From: Brachybacterium faecium DSM 4810
GTDB lineage: Bacteria > Actinomycetota > Actinomycetes > Actinomycetales > Dermabacteraceae
Direction: 5' to 3'
DNA length: 64,000 nt
Assembly (NCBI GenBank): GCA_000023405.1
Contig: CP001643.1
Location: forward strand, 3,550,993-3,614,992
Part shown: piece by piece, positions 26,713 through 35,666 of the stretch
Layout of the letters: the number at the start of each line of letters is the position of its first letter
Position numbering within the stretch: position 1 is the stretch's first letter
The notes under the pieces: model-generated
The model's database searches: none
Told to the model about the DNA's origin: nothing
What the model saw: only the letters and a program-made list of their open reading frames with translations
Position numbers and translations under genes: made by a program

Positions 26713-27939
26713 ATGACCAGCAACCGCGCCATCGCCTACAAGGGACCGGGCAGCGTCGACGTCATCGACATCGACTACCCGACCTATGAGCTCAAGGACG
26801 GCCCGGGCGTGCACCCGGACAACATCGGCCGCCAGCTCCCCCACGCCGCGATCCTCAAGGTCGTCACCACGAACATCTGCGGCTCCGATCAGCACATGGT
26901 GCGCGGGCGGACCACCGCGCCGGTGGACCTGGTGCTCGGGCACGAGATCACCGGTGAGGTGATCGACACCGGTCCCGGCGTCGAGTTCATCCGCACGGGC
27001 GATCTGGTGTCGGTGCCGTTCAACATCTCCTGCGGCCGCTGCGAGATGTGCAAGACGCGTCGCACCGAGATCTGCCTGAACGTGAACCCGTAGCGGCCCG
27101 GCAGCGCCTACGGGTACGTGGACATGGGCGGATGGGTCGGCGGCCAGGCCGAGTACGTGCTGGTCCCCTACGCGGACTGGAACCTGCTGAAGTTCCCGGA
27201 CAGGGAGCAGGCCATGGAGAAGATCCTGGATCTCACGATGCTCTCGGACATCTTCCCCACCGGCTTCCACGGCGCGGTCTCCGCGGGCGTGGGCCCCGGC
27301 TCCTCGGTGTACATCGCGGGTGCCGGTCCGGTGGGCACGGCGGCGGCCGTCGGCGCCCAGCTGCTGGGCGCGTCGGTGGTGATCATGGCGGACATGAACG
27401 CGGACCGCCTGGCCAATGCCGCGAAGTTCGGCTGCGAGACGATCGACGTGTCGAAGGAGGATCCGCGCGAGGGCATCGCCCGGATCCTGGGACGCGAGGA
27501 GGTCGACGCCGGCGTGGACGCGGTGGGCTTCGAGGCCCGCGGGCACGGCAAGGATGCGCAGGAGGCGCCGGCCACCGTGCTGAACACCCTGATGGACGTC
27601 ACCCGGGCGGGTGGCGCGCTGGGCATCCCCGGGCTCTACGTGACGGGTGATCCGGGCGGTGTGGACGAGGCGGCGCAGGAGGGGTCGCTCTCGCTGCGGC
27701 TCGGCCTGGGCTGGGCGAAGGCGCTGGCCTTCACCACGGGCCAGTGTCCGGTGATGAAGTACCACCGTCAGCTCATGGAGGCGATCCTGCATGACAAGGT
27801 GCAGATCGCCGATGCGGTGAACGCGGCGGCGATCTCGCTCGACGACGCCCCGGCCGGCTACGCGAAGTTCGACTCCGGTGTCGCGACGAAGTACGTCATC
27901 GATCCGCACGGCATGACCGGCAAGGTGCAGCCGGTCTGA
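26713..27939 (+). pseudogene. Zinc-dependent alcohol dehydrogenase interrupted by an in-frame TAG
   Basis: Two stretches in the same frame, 26713-27093 and 27094-27939, together make one 408-codon dehydrogenase of the glutathione-independent formaldehyde dehydrogenase-like branch. Codon 127 is TAG (27091-27093), within CLNVNP-stop-RPGSAYGYVDMGG, a stretch that is continuous in homologues. Zinc ligands are intact: NICGSDQH and GHEITGEV for the catalytic site, and the structural four-cysteine cluster CGRCEMCKTRRTEIC just before the stop. The NAD fold is IAGAGPVGTAAAVGAQLLGA. A single change from TCG (Ser) would give TAG. The rest shows no decay, so the stop is recent, a sequencing error, or read through. 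Confidence 0.8.
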
Positions 27940-28121
27940 GGTCCGGATCGCCTCTCCGCCCGGCCCGGGCGCGCTGTTCAGCGCCCCGGGGACGGGTGGA
28001 GATGGCGCGCACCTGACATGGATGTGAGGGTGAGCGCGCGAGCATGCCGCGTAAGGCTGTCCGTACAGGACACGACGGTCCTCACACGCATGTCAGGCAG
28101 CGCGGCCCCGCGTACGACCTG

Positions 28122-29855
28122 TCAGAAGGGTGGGTCGCCGGGGTCGGGTGGTGGCTGTCCGGGTGGGATGATGCGGCGGGTGTAGCGGTGGGGGTGGGCG
28201 CGGGCGAGGGCGTCCTGGCGCTGTTGGGCGGCGCGTTCGGCGCGGGGCCGGGCTTTCTGTTCGGCGTGCTGGCGCTGGGCTTCGGCGTGGAGGTGTTGGT
28301 GGAGCTGCCAGGCCCGGTCGAGGGCCTGGACGCTGCGTGCGGTGAGCAGGTCGGTGTGTTCTCTGCTGCGGGTGCGGATCTCCTGATCGAGGGTCCAGGT
28401 CGTCACCAGCGGCCCGGTGCTGGTGTGGCCCGCGCGGACGGGATCTTCCGCCTGGTCGCGCTCGGGGTCGATCAGGCCCGCTGTTTTGGCCTGGTGGTGC
28501 TGCCAGCACAGGCGGTGGAGGTTCCACAAACAGGTCTGCCCGCCCCGGGAGGGGTTCTGGTGGTCGTATTCGATGATGTGGTCGTCCTCGGCGGCGAGGA
28601 CGGTGGGGCGGGTGCAGCCCGGCACCGCGCAGACGGGGTGGCGCAGCCGCAGCTGGAGCCGCATCTGGGCGGTGGGGTGGTAGGTCTGGGCCGTGACGGG
28701 CAGGTGCGCGCCGGTCAGCGGGTCGGTGAGGATCCGCTGCCAGGTCGGCTCCCCGGCGGCCAGGGCCCGGGCCAGCTCCGCCGGCAGGGGCGTCATCCCC
28801 TCGAGCATCGCCGGGGCGTCATCGAGGTGGAGCAGGGTGGTGGCGGGGACGGTGACGAGGATCTTGTAGGGGCTGCGGGTCTCCTGGACCGGGTCGATGT
28901 CCAGGACCGAGTGGGTCAGGATCGCGTAGCGCAGGGTCCGCAGCGACAGGGGCCGGCCCCGCTGGGCGAGGTCCTGGTCGATATCGAACGGGACCGGGCC
29001 CTCCGCCCCGTCCTCGAGCGCGGCCCGCTGGGCACGCTGCACGGTGCGGGCCTGGACGTCCAGCCGGTGCGCCAGCCCCTGGATCTCCGGAATCGGTCCC
29101 GTCACCAGCAGCGACGCCGTCCCGGAGGCGGTATCCACATCCACGATCTCCACATCCCGCGCCTGTGACGGCGGACGGGTCAACGCCCCCGCCGTCGCCA
29201 GCTCCACCGCCAACCGCACATGCTTCTCGAAGGTGCGCAGCGAGATCGAGGGCAGTTCGAGGGTCGCCATGTGCGCGTCGACCTGCCGTGCGTGCTCCTC
29301 GCTGAGGCGGCGCGTGTGCCGCAGGAGGTAGTGGTGCATCCCCTCGGTGAGATCACCCCGGCGCAGATACTCGAAGGTCAGCGGCATCCAGGTCACCGCG
29401 AGATGTGCGTCGCGGACCTGGCTGCGGGCCTGGGGGTAGGTGCAGCGCAGGCCGGCGGCGATCTTCAGCGCTGTCACGTCAGCCTCGTCCATCAGGCCGC
29501 GCACTTCAGGGTCCTCGACGAAGAAGGTGGACAGCTGCCGCAGATGATGGGCATACAGGCGCGTGCGGGTCTTCATCGTGCGGTGCAGGGCCAGCACGCG
29601 GGTGGCCTCGATGCTTCCGGGCTCGACCTCCTCGAGGAGGTACTCCTCCGACAGCGCGCGCCGGGCCTTCACCGCCCACCGCGGCAGCTCGGGAGTGGCC
29701 AGCACGGTCGGCGCCTCGGGCTGCCCGGCCGCGGCCGGGGTGGTGGGCGGCGACAGCGCGGCATCGCGTCCGGGCCGGGGGCATAGGGCCCCGTCGGCCG
29801 CCGGGTCGGCGGGACCCCGCCGAGCAGAACCGGTCTCCTGGAATTCTTCGCCCAT
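28122..29855 (-). CDS. DUF222 / HNH endonuclease protein (13E12 repeat family type)
   Basis: The protein is 577 residues from ATG 29855, chosen because GGGGG lies eight bases before it; an ATG at 29894 also exists. A helical DUF222 domain (about residues 60-330) precedes an HNH nuclease module: CAVPGCTRPTVL..DDHIIEYDHQNPS...NLHRLCWQHHQAKT at about 411-460, with its CxxC and CxxH zinc-type positions and the central HxxxxDH-like motif. The tail is glutamine/arginine-rich. Such genes occur in many copies in actinobacterial genomes and behave like selfish or repetitive elements; their activity is mostly untested. The upstream 100 bases hold DnaA-box-like repeats. Confidence 0.8.
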   Translation of the reverse strand: MGEEFQETGSARRGPADPAADGALCPRPGRDAALSPPTTPAAAGQPEAPTVLATPELPRWAVKARRALSEEYLLEEVEPGSIEATRVLALHRTMKTRTRLYAHHLRQLSTFFVEDPEVRGLMDEADVTALKIAAGLRCTYPQARSQVRDAHLAVTWMPLTFEYLRRGDLTEGMHHYLLRHTRRLSEEHARQVDAHMATLELPSISLRTFEKHVRLAVELATAGALTRPPSQARDVEIVDVDTASGTASLLVTGPIPEIQGLAHRLDVQARTVQRAQRAALEDGAEGPVPFDIDQDLAQRGRPLSLRTLRYAILTHSVLDIDPVQETRSPYKILVTVPATTLLHLDDAPAMLEGMTPLPAELARALAAGEPTWQRILTDPLTGAHLPVTAQTYHPTAQMRLQLRLRHPVCAVPGCTRPTVLAAEDDHIIEYDHQNPSRGGQTCLWNLHRLCWQHHQAKTAGLIDPERDQAEDPVRAGHTSTGPLVTTWTLDQEIRTRSREHTDLLTARSVQALDRAWQLHQHLHAEAQRQHAEQKARPRAERAAQQRQDALARAHPHRYTRRIIPPGQPPPDPGDPPF

Positions 29856-30328
29856 CGATGCCACCCCCTTCGCTGTCCGCACCATTCGCCGCATGGCGTG
29901 CGAGATATGCCTCGATCGTATTCCTCATCTTCCCGCGACGGAAAGCCCCCACACACAATGGGGATGATTGTGTGGATAACCCACCACTGGGGAGGAAACG
30001 CGGTGTGGACAACCCCCAGGTGTGGAGGAACGGTGGCGCGTGCACGTGCGTGACCAGCGGCGGAGCCGCTCATGGGGCGGGTCGACGCACGGGAGGCCGG
30101 CTTGCGGAGAGAACGCTGTCGCACCGCTGGTCAGGAGCACGAATTCTGGATGACATACCCTCACGACGGCATTGCCAGATTCGCTCTCACGCGCATTTGT
30201 CAAGCGCGCGGGAGAAGATGTGCATGAGCCCGTGCTGGGGAGGAACGATGGACCGCTCTCGGCATCTCGGACGCGGCGCGCCCGGCCCCCGGCCACCCGG
30301 TGCCCGCGCGAGCGCGTAAGGTCGACCC
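29856..30328. other. Non-coding stretch between HNH and NYN genes
   Basis: No gene is supported in these 473 bases. The left part contains the DnaA-box repeats entered separately. The stretch 30100-30240 is less GC-rich than its surroundings and may include the promoter of the NYN gene, but I see no clear -35/-10 pair. TAAGG at 30312-30316 is the likely ribosome-binding site of the NYN gene. Confidence 0.5.
29952..30012. repeat. Inverted and direct repeats with two DnaA-box 9-mers
   Basis: An eight-base perfect inverted repeat CACACAAT/ATTGTGTG (29952-29974) overlaps TGTGGATAA (29971-29979), the complement of the DnaA box TTATCCACA. Thirty-three bases on, TGTGGACAA (30004-30012) is the complement of TTGTCCACA, the form preferred in actinobacteria. 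Both lie in imperfect direct repeats of about 33 bases beginning GTGTGGA(T/C)AACCC. They sit about 100 bases upstream of the HNH gene. Confidence 0.6.
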
Positions 30329-30877
30329 ATGACGGAACGCACCACGTATCTCCTGGTGGACGGCGAGAACATCGACGCCACGCTCGGGGTCTCGGTCCTC
30401 GGCCGACGCCCGCACCCCGAGGAGCGCCCTCGCTGGAACAAGCTCCTCCACCACGCGGAGACCTCGTGGCAGCAGCCCGTGACCGCGCTGTTCTTCCTCG
30501 CGGTCGAGGACAGCCTGCCGTCGGCCTTCGTGCAGGCGCTGCTCGCGATGGGCTACAAGGCCGTCCCGCTGCGCGGCGAGGGCAAGATCGTGGACATCGC
30601 GATCCAGCGCACCGCGGAGGCGCTCCAGTCGCGGGAGGCCGACGTGATGCTGGTCAGCCACGACAAGGACTTCGTCCCGCAGATGGAGGACCTCGCCGGG
30701 ACGGTGGACCGCCGCACCGCGATCATCGGCTTCCGCGAGTTCATGGCCGCGGATCTGCAGGAGATCCCGGGCATCGAGTTCCACGACCTCGAGTACGACG
30801 TCGCCGCGTTCACCAGCCGCCTGCCGCGCGTGCGGATCATCGACATCGACGAGTTCGATCCGCTCGAGTTCATCTGA
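30329..30877 (+). CDS. NYN-domain protein (LabA/DUF88-like putative RNase)
   Basis: The 182-residue protein is a single NYN (PIN-like) domain. Acidic metal-site residues are in YLLVDGENIDATL (residues 7-19), VDIAIQRTAEAL and DVMLVSHDKDFVPQMEDLA, the three conserved positions of the family. NYN domains are metal-dependent ribonucleases acting in RNA processing or decay. It starts at ATG 30329 behind TAAGG and stands alone: the next gene is convergent. The substrate RNA is unknown. Confidence 0.85.
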   Translation: MTERTTYLLVDGENIDATLGVSVLGRRPHPEERPRWNKLLHHAETSWQQPVTALFFLAVEDSLPSAFVQALLAMGYKAVPLRGEGKIVDIAIQRTAEALQSREADVMLVSHDKDFVPQMEDLAGTVDRRTAIIGFREFMAADLQEIPGIEFHDLEYDVAAFTSRLPRVRIIDIDEFDPLEFI

Positions 30878-30895
30878 GCCGCGTGCGGGGCGCTG

Positions 30896-31720
30896 TCACC
30901 CGCGCACGCTGAGCACGCCCTGGACGAAGCCGATCACGTCCGCGATCACCTCGTCGCGGTGGGTCTCGTGGAAGATCTCGTGCTGGGCGCCGGGATAGGT
31001 CTTCGTGAAGGTCCGGGGCCCGCGCAGCTCGAGCAGGCCCATCCAGCTGGCCGGGAGCGGGACCAGGCGGTCGTCCTCCCCGTGCAGGTACAGCAGCGGG
31101 TGCTCCCCGATGCTCCCGTCGGCCGAGATCGTGCGCATGGCCTCCTGCATCGCTTCGAGCGTGGGCCGAGCGAAGTCGCCGTGCCAGACGAGCGGATCCG
31201 CCGCGTAGGCCTCGCCCACGGCGGGGTCGCGCGAAAGGGTGCCGGGGTCGATGGGGGTGGACGGGATCTCGTCGAGGGCGAGCAGCGAGTCGACCGTGAC
31301 CCAGGAGCCGAGCACGGGGCCCGAGAGCACCGTGGCGAGCAGGCGGTCCGCATGCCGCTGCGTGTACCGGGCGGCGATCATGCCGCCCATGGAGTGGCCG
31401 ATGAGCACGATCGCCAGGCCGGGGTGCTGCCCGGCGGCGTGCTGCACGACGAGGTCGAGATCCTCCACCACCGGCTCGTAGTCGCCGATCAGCACGCGCT
31501 CACCGTCGCTGCGCCCGTGGCCGAGATGATCGGCGGCGTACACCGCGGCGCCGGCCTCGTTGAGGCGCTCGGCGACCCACTGGTAGCGACCCACGTGCTC
31601 TCCGTAGCCGTGGGAGATCACGGCGACCCAGTGCGGGTCGGGAACGGGCCAGGAGCGGCCGACGAGTGCGCCGGCGTGGCCGGTGAGGGTGAAGTCCGTG
31701 GGGTCCGCGTCGCTGCTCAT
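30896..31720 (-). CDS. Alpha/beta-hydrolase, monoacylglycerol lipase type
   Basis: The 274-residue hydrolase has the serine hydrolase 'lysophospholipase' layout: VAVISHGYGEHVGRYQWVAERL (oxyanion HG), ADHLGHGRSDG, nucleophile elbow GHSMGG (Ser110), acid in LHGEDDRLVP and His in GAQHEIFHE. ATG 31720 is chosen; the open frame continues upstream through the antisense of the tRNA gene and is not real there. It is cytoplasmic and probably cleaves monoacylglycerols or lysophospholipids. Confidence 0.85.
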   Translation of the reverse strand: MSSDADPTDFTLTGHAGALVGRSWPVPDPHWVAVISHGYGEHVGRYQWVAERLNEAGAAVYAADHLGHGRSDGERVLIGDYEPVVEDLDLVVQHAAGQHPGLAIVLIGHSMGGMIAARYTQRHADRLLATVLSGPVLGSWVTVDSLLALDEIPSTPIDPGTLSRDPAVGEAYAADPLVWHGDFARPTLEAMQEAMRTISADGSIGEHPLLYLHGEDDRLVPLPASWMGLLELRGPRTFTKTYPGAQHEIFHETHRDEVIADVIGFVQGVLSVRG

Positions 31721-31804
31721 GGGTCCATCATGCCCGGTGAGGTCCGGCCCGCCGCTCCCCGCACGGCGCGCCGCCGCTCGCCCTGCCCCGCCCCGGAATG
31801 CGGA

Positions 31805-31836
31805 GAACCCCGGCTCACCTGGGTGATCCGGGGTTC
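31805..31836 (-). terminator. Hairpin after tRNA-Leu
   Basis: GAACCCCGG (31805-31813) pairs exactly with CCGGGGTTC (31828-31836), and an inner TCACC/GGTGA extends the stem. It lies ten bases beyond the tRNA 3' end on the minus strand. There is no T-run, as is usual in high-GC actinobacteria. Confidence 0.7.
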
Positions 31837-31846
31837 TTCCTCGCGG

Positions 31847-31930
31847 TGCGCAAGGGGGGACTTGAACCCCCACGCCGTCGCCGGCACACGGACCTGAACC
31901 GTGCGCGTCTACCAATTCCGCCACTTGCGC
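31847..31930 (-). tRNA. tRNA-Leu (anticodon CAG)
   Basis: The 84-base minus-strand sequence folds as a class II tRNA: acceptor stem GCGCAAG/CTTGCGC with discriminator A, D-loop GGAATTGGTAGAC, anticodon stem CACGG/CCGTG around the loop TTCAGGT (anticodon CAG, reading CTG), a long variable arm (GCCGGCGACGGC) and the T-arm GGGGG-TTCAAGT-CCCCC. The 3' CCA is not encoded. Confidence 0.95.
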
Positions 31931-32061
31931 GAATCTTCGGCACCGGGTTGTGAAGCTCCAAGGCCGAAGGTCCCCCTAGGTTACCCCCGGAGAACCTTCA
32001 TCCCAAACGCATCGTGCGCACAGTAACGAAGACCACGTCCACGGCCGTCGCGGCGCCGTGC

Positions 32062-33492
32062 TCAGCGCATGCTCTCGGCCTCGTCGAAGGCCTCGTCGAT
32101 ATGGGCGGGGTCGATCCTGCCGCGCAGCACGGTGAAGTACAGGACGGTGGCCAGCACCACGGCGGGCCCGCCCACCAGGGCCGCGATCTGCATGCTCGAG
32201 CTCACGGTCACCGTCGCGAACACGGCCAGCAGCCCGAACAGTCCCACGGCGGCGGTCACGGAGCCTCCGGGCATGCGGAACGTGGCACCGGTGATGCCGC
32301 GCCGGCGGTAGGCCACGTAGGTGACGAGGATCAGCGCCCACACCATGAGCACCGCGAACACGACCAGGCTCATCATGTAGTTGAAGACCCCGCCCACGCC
32401 GCTGAAGGCGAGGACCGCCGCACCGATGAGCCCCACGGAGCTGGCGACGATCCCGACCATCGGCACCTTCCGTGCGGTGGTGGCGGCCGCGATCCGCGGG
32501 GCGAGCCCGTCGCTCGCGAGCGAGTGGAGGATGCGGCTGCCGGCGTAGAGGTTCGCGTTCGCGGCCGACAGCGCCGCGACGAGCACCAGCAGGTTGGTGA
32601 CATGGGCGGCGCCGGGGATCCCCACCCGGTCGAAGACCATGACGAACGGCGAGGTGGCGACGTCCTCGCGGGCGCCGGCGGCCTGCTGCCACGGCACCAG
32701 GCACAGCACGATCCCGATCGCGGCGACGTAGAAGAAGGCCAGGCGCACGATCGTGGTGCGCGCGGCGGTGCGGATCGAGCGGGCAGGGTCCTTCGCCTCC
32801 GCGGCGGTGATCGACAGCAGCTCGATGCCGCCGAAGGAGAACATCACCACCGACAGCGCGAGCCACACCGCGCCCCAGCCCATCGGGGCGAAGCCCCCGT
32901 CGGCCGTGAGCTCGACGATCCCGGCGGCGGGCTGCGAGGGCAGGCCGACGAACACCAGCACGGCGCCGACGAGGATGAACACGAACACCGCGATCACCTT
33001 GATCGAGGAGAGGAAGAACTCGATCACCCCGAAGGAGCCGACGCTCGAGAGGTTGATCGCGATGATCACCGCGGCGAAGATCAGGATCCCCGCCCAGATC
33101 GGGATGGCGGGCACCCAGTACGCGAGGTACGCGGCGCAGGCGACGAGCTCGGCGCCGGTCACGCACACGGTGACGATCCAGTACAGCCACCGCGACAGGT
33201 AGCCCCAGAACGGGGAGAGGTAGCGGGCGGCGAGGGTGCCGAAACCGCCGCGCACCGGATGGCGCGAGGCCATCTCGCCCATCGCCAGCGCGATGGTCGC
33301 GGCGATCAGGGAGCCGATCGCGAAGGAGAGGATGACGGCGGGGCCGGCGATGCCGATCGCCTCGCCGGAGCCCAGGAAGAGGCCGGTCCCCAGCGCGGAC
33401 CCCATGGCGATCATCGCCATCTGGCCGTGGCCGAGGGAGCGGGCGAGATGCCGGTCCTGGTGGTGGTCGGTGTCGGTGGTCGAGGTGGTCAC
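32062..33492 (-). CDS. Amino-acid permease (APC superfamily, AAT/GABA-permease type)
   Basis: The 476-residue membrane protein has about 12 hydrophobic segments and the APC signature in segment 1, MAMIAMGSALGTGLFLGSGEAIGIAGP, where the unwound GSALGTG binds the amino-acid backbone. Later landmarks are FSFGGIELLSITAAEAKDP and ANANLYAGSRILHSLA of the AnsP/GabP/ProY group. GTG 33492 gives the natural N-terminus (VTTSTTDTDHHQD); no Shine-Dalgarno is seen before it, so it may be leaderless. It imports an amino acid with protons; which one is not clear. It follows the L7/L12-like gene on the same strand. Confidence 0.82.
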   Translation of the reverse strand: MTTSTTDTDHHQDRHLARSLGHGQMAMIAMGSALGTGLFLGSGEAIGIAGPAVILSFAIGSLIAATIALAMGEMASRHPVRGGFGTLAARYLSPFWGYLSRWLYWIVTVCVTGAELVACAAYLAYWVPAIPIWAGILIFAAVIIAINLSSVGSFGVIEFFLSSIKVIAVFVFILVGAVLVFVGLPSQPAAGIVELTADGGFAPMGWGAVWLALSVVMFSFGGIELLSITAAEAKDPARSIRTAARTTIVRLAFFYVAAIGIVLCLVPWQQAAGAREDVATSPFVMVFDRVGIPGAAHVTNLLVLVAALSAANANLYAGSRILHSLASDGLAPRIAAATTARKVPMVGIVASSVGLIGAAVLAFSGVGGVFNYMMSLVVFAVLMVWALILVTYVAYRRRGITGATFRMPGGSVTAAVGLFGLLAVFATVTVSSSMQIAALVGGPAVVLATVLYFTVLRGRIDPAHIDEAFDEAESMR

Positions 33493-33536
33493 CGTATGAG
33501 CGTAGTCATCACCGGGGCGGAATGCCGCCAGGACTC

Positions 33537-33818
33537 TCAGGCGCCCTCGCGCAGGCGGTCGATCGCGTCCTTGGCCTCCTTGAGCCCGGCGCCGGTGTGC
33601 TCGCGGTACGCCTTGATGGCCTCGATGACCTTCCCCTCGGCGACCAGGCGCCGGCACTCCTCAGGGGCCAGCGCCCCTGCCCCGCCCCGCAGCTCCTCGA
33701 GCTCGGCACCGGTGACACCGGCCCTGTCGGCGAGGGCCTGCACCAGGCTCTCGAGGTGTCGGATCCTCGCGTGGAGGGTCTCGATCTGCTTCTGATGCCG
33801 TGCTGCGCGTCCGAACAT
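33537..33818 (-). CDS. Small protein with ribosomal L7/L12 C-terminal-like domain
   Basis: This 93-residue protein has an N-terminal coiled-coil stretch (HQKQIETLHARIRHLESLVQAL) and a C-terminal half that matches the L7/L12 tail fold, EGKVIEAIKAYREHTGAGLKEAKDAIDRL (compare the KxxVIKxVRExTGLGLKEAKDxVD pattern in ribosomal L12). It is not the ribosomal stalk protein itself: the dimerisation domain and hinge are missing. Similar stand-alone proteins are common in actinobacteria with no assigned role; binding to a translation factor is conceivable. No clear ribosome-binding site precedes ATG 33818. Confidence 0.65.
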   Translation of the reverse strand: MFGRAARHQKQIETLHARIRHLESLVQALADRAGVTGAELEELRGGAGALAPEECRRLVAEGKVIEAIKAYREHTGAGLKEAKDAIDRLREGA

Positions 33819-33890
33819 GAGGGGGACCCTATCGGGACGCCGGCGGCCGGCACATCCGCCGGAGGTCGCCGGCGCGGCCTCGAGCGCAGA

Positions 33891-33946
33891 CGACTGCGAC
33901 CCGCGGCACGACTCCCGGAGGGGAGAGGTGCCGCGGGTCGCAGTCG
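33891..33946 (-). terminator. Strong terminator of the rpsF-ssb-rpsR-rplI operon
   Basis: A perfect 19-base inverted repeat, CGACTGCGACCCGCGGCAC (33891-33909) against its complement (33928-33946), encloses an 18-base loop. It begins 12 bases after the rplI stop codon on the minus strand and would form a very stable hairpin. The trailing T-run is absent. Confidence 0.8.
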
Positions 33947-33957
33947 AATGGGGCCGA

Positions 33958-34431
33958 TCAGGCCTTCGCGGGCGCGCCCTTGGCGGCGATGACCTGGATG
34001 ACCAGGTTCGCGAAGATGTCGTCGTGCAGGCGCACGGTCGCCTTGTGCTCGCCGAGCGAGCGGATCGGCGTCACGAACTCGACGGTGCGGCGGTCGATGT
34101 CCTTGTCGAACATCTCCTTGACGGCCTCGGCGACCTCCTTGGAGGAGACCGCGCCGAAGAGGCGGCCGTTCTGACCGGCGCGCTCGGCGAGGACGAGGGG
34201 CTTCGACTCGAGCGAGGCCTTCAGCGCCTGCGCCTCCTCGATGCTGGCGATCGCACGCTTGCCGCGGGCCGCACGGATCTGGTCGAGCTGACGCTGACCG
34301 CCCTTGGTCCACGGGGTCGCGAGACCGCGGGGCATGAGGAAGTTGCGAGCGTAGCCGTCCTTGACGTCGACGACATCGCCGGCGGCGCCGAGGCCGGTGA
34401 CCTCGTGGGTGAGGATGAGCTTGGTGGTCAT
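33958..34431 (-). CDS. rplI: 50S ribosomal protein bL9
   Basis: The 157-residue protein has the bL9 N-terminal domain (MTTKLILTHEVTGLGAAGDVVDVKDGYARNFLMPRGLA, with the family's GxxGDVVxVKxGYxRNxLxPxGxA pattern), a long connecting helix and the C-terminal domain (LVLAERAGQNGRLFGAVSSKEVAEAV). It binds 23S rRNA near the L1 stalk and helps maintain reading frame. It is the last gene of the rpsF operon, 17 bases after rpsR, and is followed by a strong hairpin. Confidence 0.97.
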   Translation of the reverse strand: MTTKLILTHEVTGLGAAGDVVDVKDGYARNFLMPRGLATPWTKGGQRQLDQIRAARGKRAIASIEEAQALKASLESKPLVLAERAGQNGRLFGAVSSKEVAEAVKEMFDKDIDRRTVEFVTPIRSLGEHKATVRLHDDIFANLVIQVIAAKGAPAKA

Positions 34432-34448
34432 GTGCTTCCCTTCCTCGC

Positions 34449-34685
34449 TCAGCGACCGGAGGTCGAGTACGGCAGGAGGGCGATCTCGCGGGCGTTCTTC
34501 ACGGCCTTCGCGATCTTGCGCTGCTCCTGGACGGTGACGCCGGTGACCCGACGGGCACGGATCTTGCCGCGGTCGGAGATGAACTTGCGCAGCAGCGCGG
34601 CGTCCTTGTAGTCGACGGTCTCGAGACCGGCGGCCTTCAGCGGGTTCTGCTTCTTCTTCGGCTTGCGAAGAACAGGCTTGGCCAT
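34449..34685 (-). CDS. rpsR: 30S ribosomal protein bS18
   Basis: The 78-residue protein is typical bS18, with [50 protein letters not shown]. It pairs with bS6 on the 30S platform, and the S6:S18 complex represses this operon through the rpsF leader. ATG 34685 follows GGAG. Zinc-binding cysteines are absent, so this is the zinc-independent (C-minus) form, which actinobacteria may carry beside a C-plus paralogue. Confidence 0.96.
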   Translation of the reverse strand: MAKPVLRKPKKKQNPLKAAGLETVDYKDAALLRKFISDRGKIRARRVTGVTVQEQRKIAKAVKNAREIALLPYSTSGR

Positions 34686-34769
34686 CGTGGTGCTCCTTCT
34701 TTCTGAGGGGAGCCCGGGCATGGACCCGGGATGGAGTGGATCAGTGGAATGCAGCGATCGCCGGAGCGA

Positions 34770-35306
34770 TCAGAAGGGAGGGTCGTCGTACCCGCCCTGG
34801 TTGCCGCCGCCGGCCCACGGGTCGGCAGCGGGGGCGCCCTGCGGGGCGCTGTTGTAGCCGCCCTGACCGCCCTGGCCGCCGAATCCACCCTGGCCGCCGC
34901 CCTGGGGGGCGCCGCCGAAACCGCCACGGCCTCCGCCGCCGCGCTGCACCTTGTTGGGCTTCGCGGTGGCGTACTTGAGGGAGGGACCGATCTCGTCGAC
35001 GTCCAGCTCGATGCTGGTGCGGTTGTTGCCCTCACGGTCGGTGAAGGAGCGCTGCTTGAGACGGCCCTGCGCGACGACGCGGGTGCCCTTCTCGAGCGAC
35101 TCGGCCACGTTCTCCGCGGCGTCGCGCCAGATGGAGCAGCGCAGGAACAGCGCCTCGCCGTCCTTCCACTCGTTCGCCTGACGATCGAACATGCGGGGGG
35201 TCGACGCGATGGTGAACGACGCGACCGCGATGCCGGACTGCGTGAAGCGCAGCTCGGGATCCGCGGTGAGGTTGCCGATCACCGTGATGACGGTGTCATT
35301 CGCCAT
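34770..35306 (-). CDS. ssb: Single-stranded DNA-binding protein
   Basis: The 178-residue protein has the OB fold of bacterial SSB ([83 protein letters not shown]), a glycine/glutamine-rich linker ([14 protein letters not shown] and [10 protein letters not shown] repeats) and the acidic tip DDPPF that recruits repair and replication proteins. It sits between rpsF and rpsR, the standard arrangement, so its supply is tied to ribosomal protein control. Confidence 0.96.
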   Translation of the reverse strand: MANDTVITVIGNLTADPELRFTQSGIAVASFTIASTPRMFDRQANEWKDGEALFLRCSIWRDAAENVAESLEKGTRVVAQGRLKQRSFTDREGNNRTSIELDVDEIGPSLKYATAKPNKVQRGGGGRGGFGGAPQGGGQGGFGGQGGQGGYNSAPQGAPAADPWAGGGNQGGYDDPPF

Positions 35307-35362
35307 GGGTGCTCCTCTGCTCCGGGGTGGGGTGGGGTGGTGCGGGGGTCAGCGGCCGCGGG

Positions 35363-35653
35363 TCACTTGTCGTCGAGACGCATGACCTTCGTGCGCATGA
35401 CGGACTCGTTCAGGCCGAGCTGACGATCCAGCTCCTGCGCGGTCGACGCCTTCGCCGTGAAGGACAGGACGATGTAGATGCCCTCGGTCTTCTTGTCGAT
35501 CTCGTAGGCGAACTTCCGCTTGCCCCAGACGTCGACGTTGTCGATGGTGCCGCCCTCGGTCGGGATGACCTGGACGAGCTTCTCGAAAGTTCCGGTGACG
35601 GTCCGCTCATCGACGGACGGGTCGAGGATCACGACCATTTCGTACTTGCGCAT
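35363..35653 (-). CDS. rpsF: 30S ribosomal protein bS6
   Basis: The 96-residue bS6 starts [55 protein letters not shown] 35653 is chosen over upstream codons since it gives the conserved start (MRxYExxxIL) and GGAGG lies 11 bases before it. That GGAGG is also one arm of the S6:S18 leader helix, so binding of the S6:S18 complex would block translation. It is the first gene of rpsF-ssb-rpsR-rplI. Confidence 0.97.
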   Translation of the reverse strand: MRKYEMVVILDPSVDERTVTGTFEKLVQVIPTEGGTIDNVDVWGKRKFAYEIDKKTEGIYIVLSFTAKASTAQELDRQLGLNESVMRTKVMRLDDK

Positions 35654-35666
35654 GTTCTGGTACCCA

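Noticed and set aside
30172..30912. Second plus-strand frame overlapping the NYN gene
   Set aside because: It is a frame-shifted shadow of the NYN gene with Arg/Pro-rich sequence.
31721..31924. N-terminal extension of the lipase gene through the tRNA
   Set aside because: The extra residues (MAELVDAHGSG...) are the translation of tRNA-Leu sequence; the internal ATG 31720 gives the natural start.
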